From an uncultured Alistipes sp. (lineage in GTDB: Bacteria; Bacteroidota; Bacteroidia; Bacteroidales; Rikenellaceae), in contig CALBQR010000009.1 of assembly GCA_937899895.1 (NCBI GenBank), positions 1 to 28,992 of the forward strand: a DNA stretch of 28,992 nucleotides, read 5' to 3'. The notes beneath the pieces were generated by a model. That model did no database searches and was not told the DNA's origin. It saw only the letters and a list, made by a program, of their open reading frames with translations. The first letter of the stretch is position 1, and each line of letters begins with the position of its first letter. This document shows positions 1 through 7,371 of the stretch, in pieces. The translations under genes were made by a program, and so were the position numbers.

Positions 1-63
1 GGGCAAAAGGCCGGAAGGATCGAGGCGGGCGAAATGCAGGATGAGTTTGTCGAGTGAGGTCAT
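1..63 (-). CDS. 5' end of an unidentified gene, truncated by the window edge
   Basis: A reading frame on the minus strand opens with ATG at 63-61 and stays open for 21 codons to the window edge (MTSLDKLILHFARLDPSGLL...). A GGAG Shine-Dalgarno lies about 6 bases before the ATG, as expected for the GC-rich Proteobacteria/Desulfobacterota-like segment and unlike the Bacteroidota genes further on. The visible residues are too few to assign a family. It would be transcribed divergently from the tRNA-Leu gene. Confidence 0.45.
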   Translation of the reverse strand, partial: MTSLDKLILHFARLDPSGLLP

Positions 64-219
64 GTTTGCTCCAAGGGCAGGATTCTTTTAAGGATAGAGG
101 CTTGGGCGCGGATTGGCAAGAGGAGGCGTTTTTGGACTGCCGCGCGGCATGAGTATCATGCGGCCGGAGCCGAAAAGGCGGAAATACGGGGCTTAGCAGG
201 GGAAGCCGCAAGCTTTTTC

Positions 220-248
220 TTGTCAAGTCGGCACTCGGCTGATACGAC
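220..248 (+). promoter_or_regulatory. Sigma70-like promoter for tRNA-Leu
   Basis: TTGTCA (220-225) is one base from the -35 consensus and is followed after 17 bases by a weak -10 candidate TACGAC (243-248), ten bases before the tRNA. The form is that of a sigma70 promoter, not the TTTG/TAnnTTTG promoters seen later in the window. The -10 match is poor, so this is a moderate call. Confidence 0.35.
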
Positions 249-257
249 AGAGGACGT

Positions 258-344
258 GCTCGGGTGGCGAAATTGGTAAACGCAAGGGACTTAAAATCCC
301 TCGGCTTCACGGCCTTGCGGGTTCGAGCCCCGCACCGAGTACCA
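258..344 (+). tRNA. tRNA-Leu (anticodon UAA)
   Basis: An 87-base class II tRNA. The anticodon stem AGGGA/TCCCT encloses the loop CTTAAAA, giving anticodon UAA. The T arm is GCGGG-TTCGAGC-CCCGC, the D arm contains the TGGTAAA motif, and a long variable arm (CGGC..GGCC region) separates the anticodon and T arms as expected for Leu. The acceptor pairs GCTCGG with CCGAGT (a G-T closing pair as in known Leu tRNAs; the seventh pair is a G-A mismatch) and a 3' ACCA is encoded in the DNA. Encoded CCA is usual in Proteobacteria-like genomes. It lies in the GC-rich segment before the join. Confidence 0.93.
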
Positions 345-357
345 CGAGAAACAACAG

Positions 358-386
358 CGGCCTGGACGAAAGTCCGGGCCGTTTTT
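358..386 (+). terminator. Rho-independent terminator after tRNA-Leu
   Basis: A 10-bp stem CGGCCTGGAC / GTCCGGGCCG with a GAAA tetraloop (368-371) is followed directly by TTTTT at 382-386. It lies 13 bases after the tRNA CCA end and should end the tRNA transcript. Confidence 0.9.
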
Positions 387-708
387 ATTTTTTGGGGGAG
401 AGAAGGGAACACCTTGCAGAACGAGGCTTCGTGCGCGCGTGCAACACCGGTCATCACGGCCTCCCATTAACTCTCAGCGATACCGCAGGATCACGAAAAT
501 AGCCCTCTCCTCTCAGTTCCGGCTTCGGGAACATAGACAAAAGCGATGTTCTCTGGTTATGGTGAACAGCGTGTGGAAAAGCCGGGAACGGTCTCGGCCG
601 CAGGTCTGTCCGGCGAGTGTCGGGCGAAAAGGGATGCATCGCCTGCGGAAGAGCGAAGCACAACGGTTCTTACCTCAAACAATACGCTGTCTGCGGAGGA
701 TATTCACC
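387..708 (+). other. 322-base gene-free leader region before the solute-binding protein
   Basis: No gene is supported here. One reading frame stays open upstream of the binding protein, but it encodes Arg/Ser-rich sequence with no family resemblance, and the true start at 709 has a strong ribosome site. A small hairpin GTTCC..GGAAC (about 519-535) and several G/C-rich inverted segments between 540 and 660 suggest a transcribed, possibly structured leader. I compared it by eye with cobalamin, TPP and Moco riboswitch cores and saw no match. Confidence 0.4.
695..700 (+). promoter_or_regulatory. Strong Shine-Dalgarno that sets the start of the binding protein
   Basis: GGAGGA lies 8 bases before the ATG at 709. 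This decides the start against the longer upstream frame. Such a site is not seen before the Bacteroidota genes later in the window, which have A-rich leaders. Confidence 0.75.
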
Positions 709-1197
709 ATGAGCATGACGTGGAAATCTCTGGCTAAAGCCGCCAACGGTCTCGTTCTGGGCCTTGCCGTCCTTGGTCTTACCGGCACCGCCGCCGTTGC
801 CGATGAAGTTGTCCTGTACTCCTCCAATCCGCCCGAACTGCTGGACGTGATCGCCAAGGGCTTCAAGGAAAAGACCGGCCACACCATGAGCAGCGTGCGT
901 ATGGGCACCGGCGAAGCCATGAAGCGTATCGCCGCCGAACGCGCCAACCCGCTCTGCGACGTGTTCTGGTCCGGCGACCTTGCCGTGCTCGACAACGCCA
1001 AGGCCGACTTCGCCTCCTACAGATCTCCCGAAGCCGCCTGCCTGGACGCCGCCCTGGTGGAAAAGGACGCCAAGTGGACCGCTTCCAATACCCATCTCAT
1101 GATCTTTATGGTCAATACCGACCTCATCCCCGAAGCCGAAATGCCCAAGAGCTGGGCCGACCTGCTGGATCCCCGCTTCAAGGGCAAGATCGTCATC
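709..1197 (+). CDS. ABC transporter periplasmic solute-binding protein (iron/phosphonate type), 3' end lost at a join
   Basis: About 163 residues of an extracellular solute-binding protein of the bacterial type 1/6/8 families (ferric iron, 2-aminoethylphosphonate or similar small ligand). The N-terminus MSMTWKSLAKAANG followed by a hydrophobic core and AAVADE is a Sec signal peptide cut after AVA. The mature start DEVVLYSSNP, then the segments SVRMGTGEAMKRIAAE, CDVFWSGD and MIFMVNTDLI, and finally PKSWADLLDPRFKGKIV, follow the usual order of the N-terminal lobe. A full protein would have roughly 330 residues; the second lobe is missing. At about 1195-1200 the frame changes into GcvH sequence. 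Codon use before the join (GCC, CTG, CGC) differs from that after it. The ligand cannot be determined, because no permease or ATPase is present here. Confidence 0.8.
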
Positions 1198-1500
1198 GGC
1201 ATTACCGATTACGCTCAGAGCCAGCTTGGCGACATCGTTTTCGTCGATGTAACTACCGTAGGCGAGACCCTCGATAAGGGCGAAGTTTTCGGCACGATCG
1301 AGGCTGTTAAGACCGTTTCTGACGCTTTCTTGCCCGTTGGTGGCGAGATCGTAGAGTTCAACGAGGCTCTCGATGGCGACCCCGCATTGGTTAATAAGGA
1401 TCCCTATGGCGAGGGTTGGATGGTCAAGGTGAAGATGTCGAATCCCGCCGACCTCGACGAGCTGCTTTCGGCAGAGGAGTACGAGAAGATTTGCGAGTAA
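1198..1500 (+). CDS. gcvH: Glycine cleavage system H protein, N-terminus missing
   Basis: The last 100 residues are the lipoyl carrier GcvH, which shuttles the aminomethyl group between the P and T proteins and presents lipoamide to the L protein. The segment starts at GITDYAQSQLGDIVFVD, contains the lipoyl-lysine motif in VFGTIEAVKTVSD (Lys in EAVK) and ends with the typical NPYGEGW-like block (KDPYGEGWMVKVKMS) and ELLSAEEYEKICE. A normal GcvH has about 126 residues, so roughly 26 N-terminal residues (the KYTKDHEWVR region) are absent. Instead, the upstream frame is a foreign solute-binding protein. The intact gene in the source genome almost certainly begins with its own ATG; the fusion is most likely an assembly artefact. 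A terminator follows 29 bases after the stop. Confidence 0.88.
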   Translation, partial: GITDYAQSQLGDIVFVDVTTVGETLDKGEVFGTIEAVKTVSDAFLPVGGEIVEFNEALDGDPALVNKDPYGEGWMVKVKMSNPADLDELLSAEEYEKICE

Positions 1501-1529
1501 GCAATCTCTGACTGCTCAACTTACAAGAG

Positions 1530-1560
1530 GGTCGCACATCTACGGTGCGGCCTTTTTTTT
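1530..1560 (+). terminator. Rho-independent terminator after gcvH
   Basis: An 8-bp stem GGTCGCAC (1530-1537) / GTGCGGCC (1545-1552, one T-G wobble) with a 7-base loop is followed by eight T residues. Confidence 0.88.
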
Positions 1561-1762
1561 GCGCCCAAGCGAAAATACACAAGCCTGATTACCAGCGAAT
1601 TAAAACCTTGTTGAAATTTTTTTCTGTATTTTTTCGTATTTTTATGCAACGAAACTGCCTCGTTTTACGTCTATATAATAAAGTGCGGCAGTTAAAACGC
1701 GCAGCGTAGCGCAAAGGCTGCCCACTACGCAGACAGAAAAACACTAACTAAAAACTTTTCAA

Positions 1763-2431
1763 ATGAAACGGTTTATCCTCCTCTCGATCGCGCTGGTGAT
1801 GGCTCTCTCGGCCACAGCGCAATCGTATGACGACTCTCGTTCGTTAAAACTCGGCCGTAAAGGTTACGAACATTACGACCACGAAATTCGCTTAACAGTA
1901 GGCTATATGCCTATCTCCGACCACGATCTTTTCAGCGGCTACTATTGGGATGATGTTTTCGTGCCTGAAAAGAACTACAACGTGCTCTATCCCAGCTCGC
2001 AGTACTATAGAGGCAAGTATAAGATTTCGGGCGGATACTCACTTTCGTATATGTATTCACCCCGCAAATGGTTCTCGTTCGGTCTGTATGTCGGTTACGG
2101 TTGCGATTGGTTTACCACAAACCTCAACCTTACGGAAGAGGTCGTAAAAACTCACTATGAGCACCACATTATGTTCGTGCCGACCGTCCGTTTCTCATAT
2201 CTTAACCGCCGCATCGTGCGCCTCTATTCGTCGTTAGGTATCGGCTACGGCATTTGCGCCGAGCGCACAAAAGAGCCCGACGGCAAGGTGCTCGAACGAA
2301 ACAATGAGGCATTCTGCCCCGTGCAATTCACCCCCATCGGCATCAGCGTAGGTCGTCGTCTGTACGGCTTTGCGGAATGTACCGTCGGCTCGCTGGCTTG
2401 TTTTAGCGCAGGTATCGGTTATAAATTCTAA
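1763..2431 (+). CDS. Outer-membrane beta-barrel-like protein, function unknown
   Basis: A 222-residue secreted protein. The signal peptide MKRFILLSIALVMALSATAQ ends in ATAQ, a common Bacteroidota cleavage pattern. The rest is rich in alternating aromatic/polar strands (HEIRLTVGYMPIS, SLSYMYSPRKWFSFGLYVGYG, HHIMFVPTVRFSYL, RLYSSLGIGYG, LACFSAGIGYKF) and ends in an aromatic residue (Phe), all typical of a small outer-membrane barrel of the PorT/OMP_b-brl kind. The C-terminal GIGYKF fits the last barrel strand. It precedes a lipoprotein gene by 21 bases, probably in one transcript. I cannot name a specific function. The 260 bases upstream hold the gcvH terminator and an AT-rich stretch in which I could not fix a clear -7 element. 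Confidence 0.8.
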   Translation: MKRFILLSIALVMALSATAQSYDDSRSLKLGRKGYEHYDHEIRLTVGYMPISDHDLFSGYYWDDVFVPEKNYNVLYPSSQYYRGKYKISGGYSLSYMYSPRKWFSFGLYVGYGCDWFTTNLNLTEEVVKTHYEHHIMFVPTVRFSYLNRRIVRLYSSLGIGYGICAERTKEPDGKVLERNNEAFCPVQFTPIGISVGRRLYGFAECTVGSLACFSAGIGYKF

Positions 2432-2452
2432 ACACTTAATTGATCGAATATT

Positions 2453-3247
2453 ATGAAACGAATAATATATCTTTTTGCAGCTATCGCACTGCTCTCATCC
2501 TGCACCCTCAGCGATGGCACCAGAACTCACGACAAGGATTATGTCGCAAAGCGATCTTTCAGATTGGTCAGCGAGGACATATACAACCAGCTCCACGTAT
2601 TGAGCTGCGCACAGACTATCGAACTATATGAGCAGGCAACAAGCGACTCGGCGCGCTATGCCATTGAGGATAAGCACCTGCCCTCGGAGCGTCTGCGCAA
2701 AACCGAGACGGGTTGGGATGTGATACGCAACGGCAAACCCGCACTCTCGTTCGGATGCGACACTCCGCTCAATACACCGGGTAGCGTTTGGACTGTCTCT
2801 GTCGCAAATTATCAGGAGCAGATTACTGCTGATCAATATTGGACCATCAAGTGCACAGCCAAGAATAGCTGGACAATCGAAAAGATGGTCAAGTACGAGA
2901 GCCACACGATCACCAGCACACTCTACGTGAAGGCTATGGAGGAGTTGGAGGACCTGCGTTTGAGCAATGGCCCGATCTACAAGTATGAGATTACGGGCAA
3001 CAGCTGCTTCGATCAGAATGAGGAGGTTGTAGCTCCCTACAAGATCGAACTCGACGTCAAAGAACCGCTGATTCTCAATGCCTACCACGTCTATACCTCG
3101 CACCGCATAGCGGGCATTATTGACGGCGTGGCATTGATGCGCGTAACCGACAAATCGACAGGCGAGTTTCTTGTTCCGCCCTTCCGTTACTTCCCGCGCA
3201 AATTGACCGTGGATCCTCTTATCGAGTACATCTCAACGAAATTGTAA
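2453..3247 (+). CDS. Putative lipoprotein, function unknown
   Basis: 264 residues. MKRIIYLFAAIALLSSC is a type II signal sequence with lipobox LSSC and lipidated Cys at 17. The mature part (TLSDGTRTHDKDY...) has no long hydrophobic segment and looks like a soluble periplasmic or surface domain; no enzyme motif is recognisable. It starts 21 bases after the barrel protein at 1763-2431 and ends at the bidirectional terminator shared with greA, so the two likely form a small barrel-lipoprotein operon. Confidence 0.75.
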   Translation: MKRIIYLFAAIALLSSCTLSDGTRTHDKDYVAKRSFRLVSEDIYNQLHVLSCAQTIELYEQATSDSARYAIEDKHLPSERLRKTETGWDVIRNGKPALSFGCDTPLNTPGSVWTVSVANYQEQITADQYWTIKCTAKNSWTIEKMVKYESHTITSTLYVKAMEELEDLRLSNGPIYKYEITGNSCFDQNEEVVAPYKIELDVKEPLILNAYHVYTSHRIAGIIDGVALMRVTDKSTGEFLVPPFRYFPRKLTVDPLIEYISTKL

Positions 3248-3323
3248 TAAGCGCACACAACGGGTGCGTAATATGCGTGATATGCGAGTACCGTATTAAA
3301 GCACGGTATTGAAGCGCACAACA

Positions 3324-3365
3324 AAAAAATAGTCCGACCCCGCAATTGGGATCGGACTATTTTTT
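3324..3365. terminator. Bidirectional terminator between the lipoprotein gene and greA
   Basis: A perfect 9-bp stem ATAGTCCGA (3329-3337) / TCGGACTAT (3352-3360), extended by CCC/GGG inside, is flanked by an A run on the left and TTTTT on the right. It therefore works for the plus-strand lipoprotein gene and for greA on the minus strand. Confidence 0.88.
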
Positions 3366-3413
3366 CGCCCTCGTGCGAAAGATCGTCGCAGGGCAGAAAA
3401 TCCGCTTGCTCGT

Positions 3414-3890
3414 TTAGATCGAGATATCGAGAATCTCGAAGTGCAAAGTGCCGGCGGGCACCGTAACATCAACGTGCTCACCCTTCTTTTTACCCAGCAG
3501 AGCCTTGGCGATAGGCGTACCGATTGCCAGCTTACCCTCGCGCAAGTTAGCCTCGTTCTCCGAAACGATGGTGTAGGTTACCTGCTTACCGTTGTTGTGG
3601 TTCATCAAGGTTACCTTGCTGAGAATCTGAACCTTGCTCTTGTCGATCTTCGACTCGTCGATCACGCGCGAGTTGTTCAGCGTAGCTTCGAGCTTGGCGA
3701 TTCGCATCTCCAACATACCCTGCGCCTCACGTGCTGCATCGTACTCGGCATTCTCCGACAGGTCGCCCTTGTCGCGAGCCTCGGCAATCGCAGCCGAGAT
3801 GGCCGGACGCTCAACCGAACGCATATGATCCAACTCGTCTTTGAGCTTCTTGTAGCCCTCTTCGGTCAGATAGATAATCTCGTTTGCCAT
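3414..3890 (-). CDS. greA: Transcription elongation factor GreA
   Basis: 158 residues, the normal GreA length. GreA binds the secondary channel of RNA polymerase and stimulates cleavage of backtracked RNA. The N-terminal coiled coil (residues ~10-75) carries the acidic tip GDLSENAEY with Asp43 and Glu46, matching the catalytic Asp/Glu of known Gre factors. The C-terminal FKBP-like domain (~80-158) includes VTLMNHNNGKQVTYTIV and ISIGTP-like AIGTPIAKALLGKKKGE. The ATG at 3890 is preceded by an A/T-rich leader and a clear promoter on the minus strand. It is divergent from cls. Confidence 0.97.
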   Translation of the reverse strand: MANEIIYLTEEGYKKLKDELDHMRSVERPAISAAIAEARDKGDLSENAEYDAAREAQGMLEMRIAKLEATLNNSRVIDESKIDKSKVQILSKVTLMNHNNGKQVTYTIVSENEANLREGKLAIGTPIAKALLGKKKGEHVDVTVPAGTLHFEILDISI

Positions 3891-3968
3891 TTAATTAGGT
3901 TTTTATAAAAAGTAAAAAAAATATGAATCCCGACCTTTCGGCCGGAACCCAACACATTTTTGATATGG

Positions 3969-4000
3969 CAAAGGTAGGGATTCTGTTTCGACTTTCCAAA
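3969..4000 (-). promoter_or_regulatory. Bacteroidota promoter for greA
   Basis: Read on the minus strand: -33 element TTTG (4000-3997), 20-base spacer, -7 element TACCTTTG (3976-3969), an exact match to TTTG-N19/20-TAnnTTTG. The greA start is 79 bases downstream. Confidence 0.75.
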
Positions 4001-4016
4001 TTTTTTTGTACCTTTG
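3986..4016 (+). promoter_or_regulatory. Bacteroidota promoter for cls, interleaved with the greA promoter
   Basis: -7 element TACCTTTG at 4009-4016 preceded after 19 bases by TTTC (3986-3989, one mismatch to TTTG). The two divergent promoters overlap physically: the greA -33 box lies between the two boxes of the cls promoter. Confidence 0.65.
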
Positions 4017-4090
4017 TTTTGTCGATACCTCGACCGAGGCACGAAATATGTGCCGCAGCCGAGTTCGGAACAGTCAAAACGGAGAGGTAA

Positions 4091-5455
4091 ATGGCAAGTA
4101 TATTGAGTGTTATATTCTCGATACTATACACTATCGTCATCGCAACGGTTATCGTGATGGTCATCGAGCAGCAGCGCGAACCCGTATGGAGTTTCGCGTG
4201 GATTATGGCTGTCATTTTTATACCCGTAGCTGGTCTGTTGCTCTTCATTTTGTTCGGATACCGACCCGCAAGAAAACGCCTTGTCGCACCACCGCGAATC
4301 GAACGCCGCGAACGGATTCCGTTCATCACTCTGCTCGAAAACAACTCCGACGCAAAGCTAACCCTGCACAACAATCTCGAAGTGTTGCACAATGGCGACC
4401 GCACCTTCTCGTCGATTGCTGCGGCTCTGGCATCGGCACGCGAGTCGATACACATCGAATACTACATCTTTTGCGAAGATAAGGTGGGCAACTATATCGC
4501 CGAGCTGCTCGAAAAGAAGGCACGCGAAGGTGTCGAGGTGCGACTGATCTTCGACGCTGTGGGCAGTTGGAAATTGAGCAAGGAGTTTATCTCGCGTCTG
4601 CGGGCAAGTGGCGTCGAGGTGGGGCGTTTCTCTCCAATCTCATTCCCCTATTTCACTCACTATCTGAACTATCGTAACCACCGAAAAATAGTCGTTGTGG
4701 ATGGCCGCATAGCATATACGGGTGGCATTAATATTGCAGAACGGTACCTCAAAGGCGACACGATGGGCCTCTGGTACGATGTCCATCTGCGCGTCGAGGG
4801 TGAGGCCGTAGCCGATTTCCAACGTATGTTCCTCTCGGATTGGGCATTGGTCAGCGGTCAGACTCTCAACGACAAGCGATATTTCCCTGCCTCGGTTGTT
4901 ACCAATCAGGCACCGATGCAGGTGGTGGGTTCGAGCGTCAGTTCGCGCTGGTCAGCAATCTCGCAGGCATTTTTTGCCGCCATTACGGGTGCCGCACGAA
5001 CAATCACCATATCGACCCCCTATTTCATCCCTTCGACCTCGCTACTCGAAGCGTTGAAGGTGGCAGCATTGAAGGGTGTCGATGTGCGTATCGTGATCCC
5101 TGCACGTTCGGATAGCCGATTGGTACATTGGGCTACCTGCTCGTTTGTCGATGGACTGCTCGCCGCAGGAGTGAAGGTCTATCTCTACACCGCAGGTTTC
5201 CTGCACTCGAAATTGATCGCTGTCGATGGCCATATGGCATCGGTCGGCACCGCAAATATGGATATTCGTTCGCTGGAAGATAACTCCGAAGTATCGACCT
5301 TTATCTATGATCGCGAAGTGGTTGCGCAGATCACCGAGACGCTTGAAGGGTATATCGCCAATTCGCGCCGCGTAACACCCGAAGAGTGGTACTCGCGCTC
5401 GCAGGTTCAGCGTTTTATCGACGCTATGGCGCGTCTTCTCAGCCCGCTGTTCTAA
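4091..5455 (+). CDS. cls: Cardiolipin synthase (PLD superfamily)
   Basis: 454 residues. The enzyme condenses two phosphatidylglycerol molecules (or related lipids) into cardiolipin at the inner membrane. Two hydrophobic segments at residues ~5-25 and ~35-55 form the PLDc_N membrane anchor. Two HKD phospholipase D motifs follow: NHRKIVVVDGRIAYTGG (His197, Lys199, Asp204) and LHSKLIAVDGHMASVGTANM (His372, Lys374, Asp379). Both are intact, so it should be active. The C-terminal segment after the second HKD is typical of ClsA. The start at 4091 follows GGAGAGG. It is divergently transcribed from greA with interleaved promoters, and a stem-loop lacking a T run follows the stop. Confidence 0.95.
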   Translation: MASILSVIFSILYTIVIATVIVMVIEQQREPVWSFAWIMAVIFIPVAGLLLFILFGYRPARKRLVAPPRIERRERIPFITLLENNSDAKLTLHNNLEVLHNGDRTFSSIAAALASARESIHIEYYIFCEDKVGNYIAELLEKKAREGVEVRLIFDAVGSWKLSKEFISRLRASGVEVGRFSPISFPYFTHYLNYRNHRKIVVVDGRIAYTGGINIAERYLKGDTMGLWYDVHLRVEGEAVADFQRMFLSDWALVSGQTLNDKRYFPASVVTNQAPMQVVGSSVSSRWSAISQAFFAAITGAARTITISTPYFIPSTSLLEALKVAALKGVDVRIVIPARSDSRLVHWATCSFVDGLLAAGVKVYLYTAGFLHSKLIAVDGHMASVGTANMDIRSLEDNSEVSTFIYDREVVAQITETLEGYIANSRRVTPEEWYSRSQVQRFIDAMARLLSPLF

Positions 5456-5459
5456 CGCT

Positions 5460-5504
5460 TGGGTCATTCGGTTGCTCTTCGCTCACCGAATGGCCAATCG
5501 CCCA
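5460..5504 (+). terminator. Stem-loop after cls (weak terminator or processing hairpin)
   Basis: CATTCGGT (5465-5472) / ACCGAATG (5485-5492), with a possible outer TGGG/CCCA pairing at 5460-5463 and 5501-5504. No T run follows, so it may protect the 3' end or end transcription only weakly. Confidence 0.4.
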
Positions 5505-5583
5505 GAAGCTACCCCGCCCCATAACTCTCAAATAATCGTGAAGAGGCCGCTTATAGTTGAACCTCTAAAACTTTTGTACGATT

Positions 5584-6195
5584 ATGAGAAAGCTTTTACT
5601 TTCGCTTCTTTTTGCGATTCTAATTACCACGAGCGCGTCGGCACAGATATTTAAGATCGGTCTTCGCGGCGGTGTGAATATCACAAACGGCACATTTAGC
5701 CAGATTTCGACAGGCGACTATCGAATCAACAGCTTAAAGAGTAAACCTGGTTATCAGATTGCTCTGGTCAGTCGCATCTCAATTCCCAAATTTATCCAGA
5801 TCGCACCCGAATTGCAGATGGTGGCACACAACTACCGTTATCGGGTAAGCGGTGCATCATCGGGCGAGGTGAAGGTAGCCGTTAAACGATTGGAACTACC
5901 TGTAACTGTTGGTTTTAACATCTCTGCCTTCCGTATCTTCGGCGGTCCCGTTTTCCGCCTTGCTCACTCCGAGAAGTACGACAACAAACGCCTCGGATTG
6001 GAGGTCAAATACAACGACTCGGATGTAGCTCTGGTCGCAGGGGCGGGGCTTGATTTGGGCCGTTTCTTCGTCGATGCGCGCTACACGTTCTACCCCAAAA
6101 AGAGTCGAAACGAATTTATCATCGACCACACTCACCGAAAAGTGCAGATGAAAAACGACGGTATGTGGCAATTCTCGGCGGGATTCTTCTTTTAA
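5584..6195 (+). CDS. PorT-like outer-membrane beta-barrel protein
   Basis: 203 residues. The signal peptide MRKLLLSLLFAILITTSASAQ is followed by IFKIGLRGGVNITNG, the usual first strand of the Bacteroidota PorT/OMP_b-brl_2 family. Alternating strands follow (YQIALVSRISIPKFIQIAPELQM, KRLELPVTVGFNISAFRIFGGPVF, VALVAGAGLDLGRFFVDARY) and the protein ends WQFSAGFFF with a terminal Phe for barrel assembly. Family members are small integral outer-membrane proteins of unclear function; the founder PorT takes part in type IX secretion, but nothing here shows that role. It ends at a terminator shared with the convergent gene. Confidence 0.85.
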   Translation: MRKLLLSLLFAILITTSASAQIFKIGLRGGVNITNGTFSQISTGDYRINSLKSKPGYQIALVSRISIPKFIQIAPELQMVAHNYRYRVSGASSGEVKVAVKRLELPVTVGFNISAFRIFGGPVFRLAHSEKYDNKRLGLEVKYNDSDVALVAGAGLDLGRFFVDARYTFYPKKSRNEFIIDHTHRKVQMKNDGMWQFSAGFFF

Positions 6196-6204
6196 CGAAA
6201 ACAC

Positions 6205-6239
6205 AAAAAGCCGCGCTTTTTCGAGCGCGGCTAAATTTT
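6205..6239. terminator. Bidirectional terminator between the barrel protein and the phosphodiester glycosidase gene
   Basis: A 9-bp stem AGCCGCGCT (6209-6217) / AGCGCGGCT (6224-6232) has AAAAA on its left and TAAATTTT on its right. It sits between two convergent genes. Confidence 0.85.
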
Positions 6240-6260
6240 GAATATTAGTCCCTTGAATTG

Positions 6261-7226
6261 TTACTTCTCCTCCGAGATCACAACGAAGGTAGGCACTACG
6301 CGCTCTACGCGTTCAGGTCGTTTGCCACCATCGCTGGGGTGATTAACCAGCTCTCCGTTCCAATTAACGATTGCCGACGAGCCGCCACCGTCGAGATTAA
6401 CGCCCTCAACCACACCAAGTTCCATCAGAAACTCTGCAAGTTCCGAGAGTGTGCAGCCCACGCTGCCATTCATACCGCGACCATCGACAACCATAATCAC
6501 CAACTTACCATCATCGGTCAGACCGATAGCCGTACGATTATGGCGAGCCTTGCCGCCAATTGTATGGTAATAAGATTCGCCGAGCGAACTCTCCAACGAC
6601 ACATCGCGGCCACCCTTCACCAGCATCGGGCCTGCGGCAACAGCCTCAACCACCTGCCAGGGGTACGAACCAAGCTGACCCACTGCGGGAGGAACGGGCG
6701 AGTAGCGACGCAACGAGTCATCGTTACCGACAGCGAAGGGATAGACGTAAGGGTGATACTCCTTGTCGGGCTGGCAATAGATCCATTGAGCCTCATACGA
6801 GCCGTCGGGCATTTGACCAAAAGCGGCGTGGATCGGGAATACCTCAACCTTATCGCCCGCAGCATTGCGGCGTGTTACCGAGCGAACATCAGCAGCAGCA
6901 ACCTTACCCTCATCCATCAGCAGGCTGACCGACTCAATTGTGCGCATATTGAAAAAACCGGCATTGGCAACCACAACGGGCTTGCCCTCGCCATACTCCG
7001 ACCAAGCCTTATAGAGCTTCGAGGGAGTGGTACCGCCCTCAACCTCTACGGCATTGAATTGCAGATTTTTATTTGCTTTCTGATCAATGACAAAAGCGAA
7101 CCACACATAGGGTTTTCCGTCGGCGTGGTTGGCGCGTCGTTCGATAAATTTCACCCCTTTGGGAGCACGTGCAGCAGCCGGAACAAGCAGCAAAACAAGA
7201 ATCAAGGTTGTAAGTAGTCGTTTCAT
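6261..7226 (-). CDS. Secreted phosphodiester glycosidase family protein (NAGPA domain)
   Basis: 321 residues. MKRLLTTLILVLLLVPAAARA is a Sec signal peptide. The remainder matches the NAGPA/DUF2233 domain related to the mammalian uncovering enzyme (N-acetylglucosamine-1-phosphodiester alpha-N-acetylglucosaminidase). Visible landmarks are VVVANAGFFNM (~85-94), ARHNRTAIGLTDDGKLVIMV (~227-246), VDGRG (248-252) and GVNLDGGGSSAIVNW (275-289). Bacterial members are exported and are thought to hydrolyse sugar phosphodiesters of glycans or cell-wall polymers; the real substrate is unknown. It is divergent from oxyR and convergent with the barrel gene. Confidence 0.88.
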   Translation of the reverse strand: MKRLLTTLILVLLLVPAAARAPKGVKFIERRANHADGKPYVWFAFVIDQKANKNLQFNAVEVEGGTTPSKLYKAWSEYGEGKPVVVANAGFFNMRTIESVSLLMDEGKVAAADVRSVTRRNAAGDKVEVFPIHAAFGQMPDGSYEAQWIYCQPDKEYHPYVYPFAVGNDDSLRRYSPVPPAVGQLGSYPWQVVEAVAAGPMLVKGGRDVSLESSLGESYYHTIGGKARHNRTAIGLTDDGKLVIMVVDGRGMNGSVGCTLSELAEFLMELGVVEGVNLDGGGSSAIVNWNGELVNHPSDGGKRPERVERVVPTFVVISEEK

Positions 7227-7306
7227 AGTATTTTTGTGTTATTTAATTGATTTTGCGTCAAAAGCTAAATTTTCCGATATAAAGTTAGCGAAAAGCAGGC
7301 GAACTA

Positions 7307-7337
7307 TTTGCAAACATAAATAAAATTTATAATTTTG
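7307..7337 (+). promoter_or_regulatory. Bacteroidota promoter for oxyR
   Basis: TTTG (7307-7310), 19-base spacer, TAATTTTG (7330-7337), an exact fit to the TTTG/TAnnTTTG consensus, 34 bases before the oxyR start. Confidence 0.75.
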
Positions 7338-7371
7338 TTATGCGAAATAAGATTTAACCCCAACTTTACCT

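Noticed and set aside
439..708. Upstream extension of the binding protein frame
   Set aside because: The residues are low-information Arg/Ser-rich sequence; a GGAGGA site and a Sec signal peptide place the start at 709.
387..708. Possible cobalamin, TPP or Moco riboswitch
   Set aside because: None of the conserved cores could be found by eye; only generic G/C-rich inverted segments are present.
6258..7217. A 319-codon plus-strand frame over the NAGPA-type gene
   Set aside because: Shadow of the real minus-strand gene, which has a signal peptide and complete family motifs.
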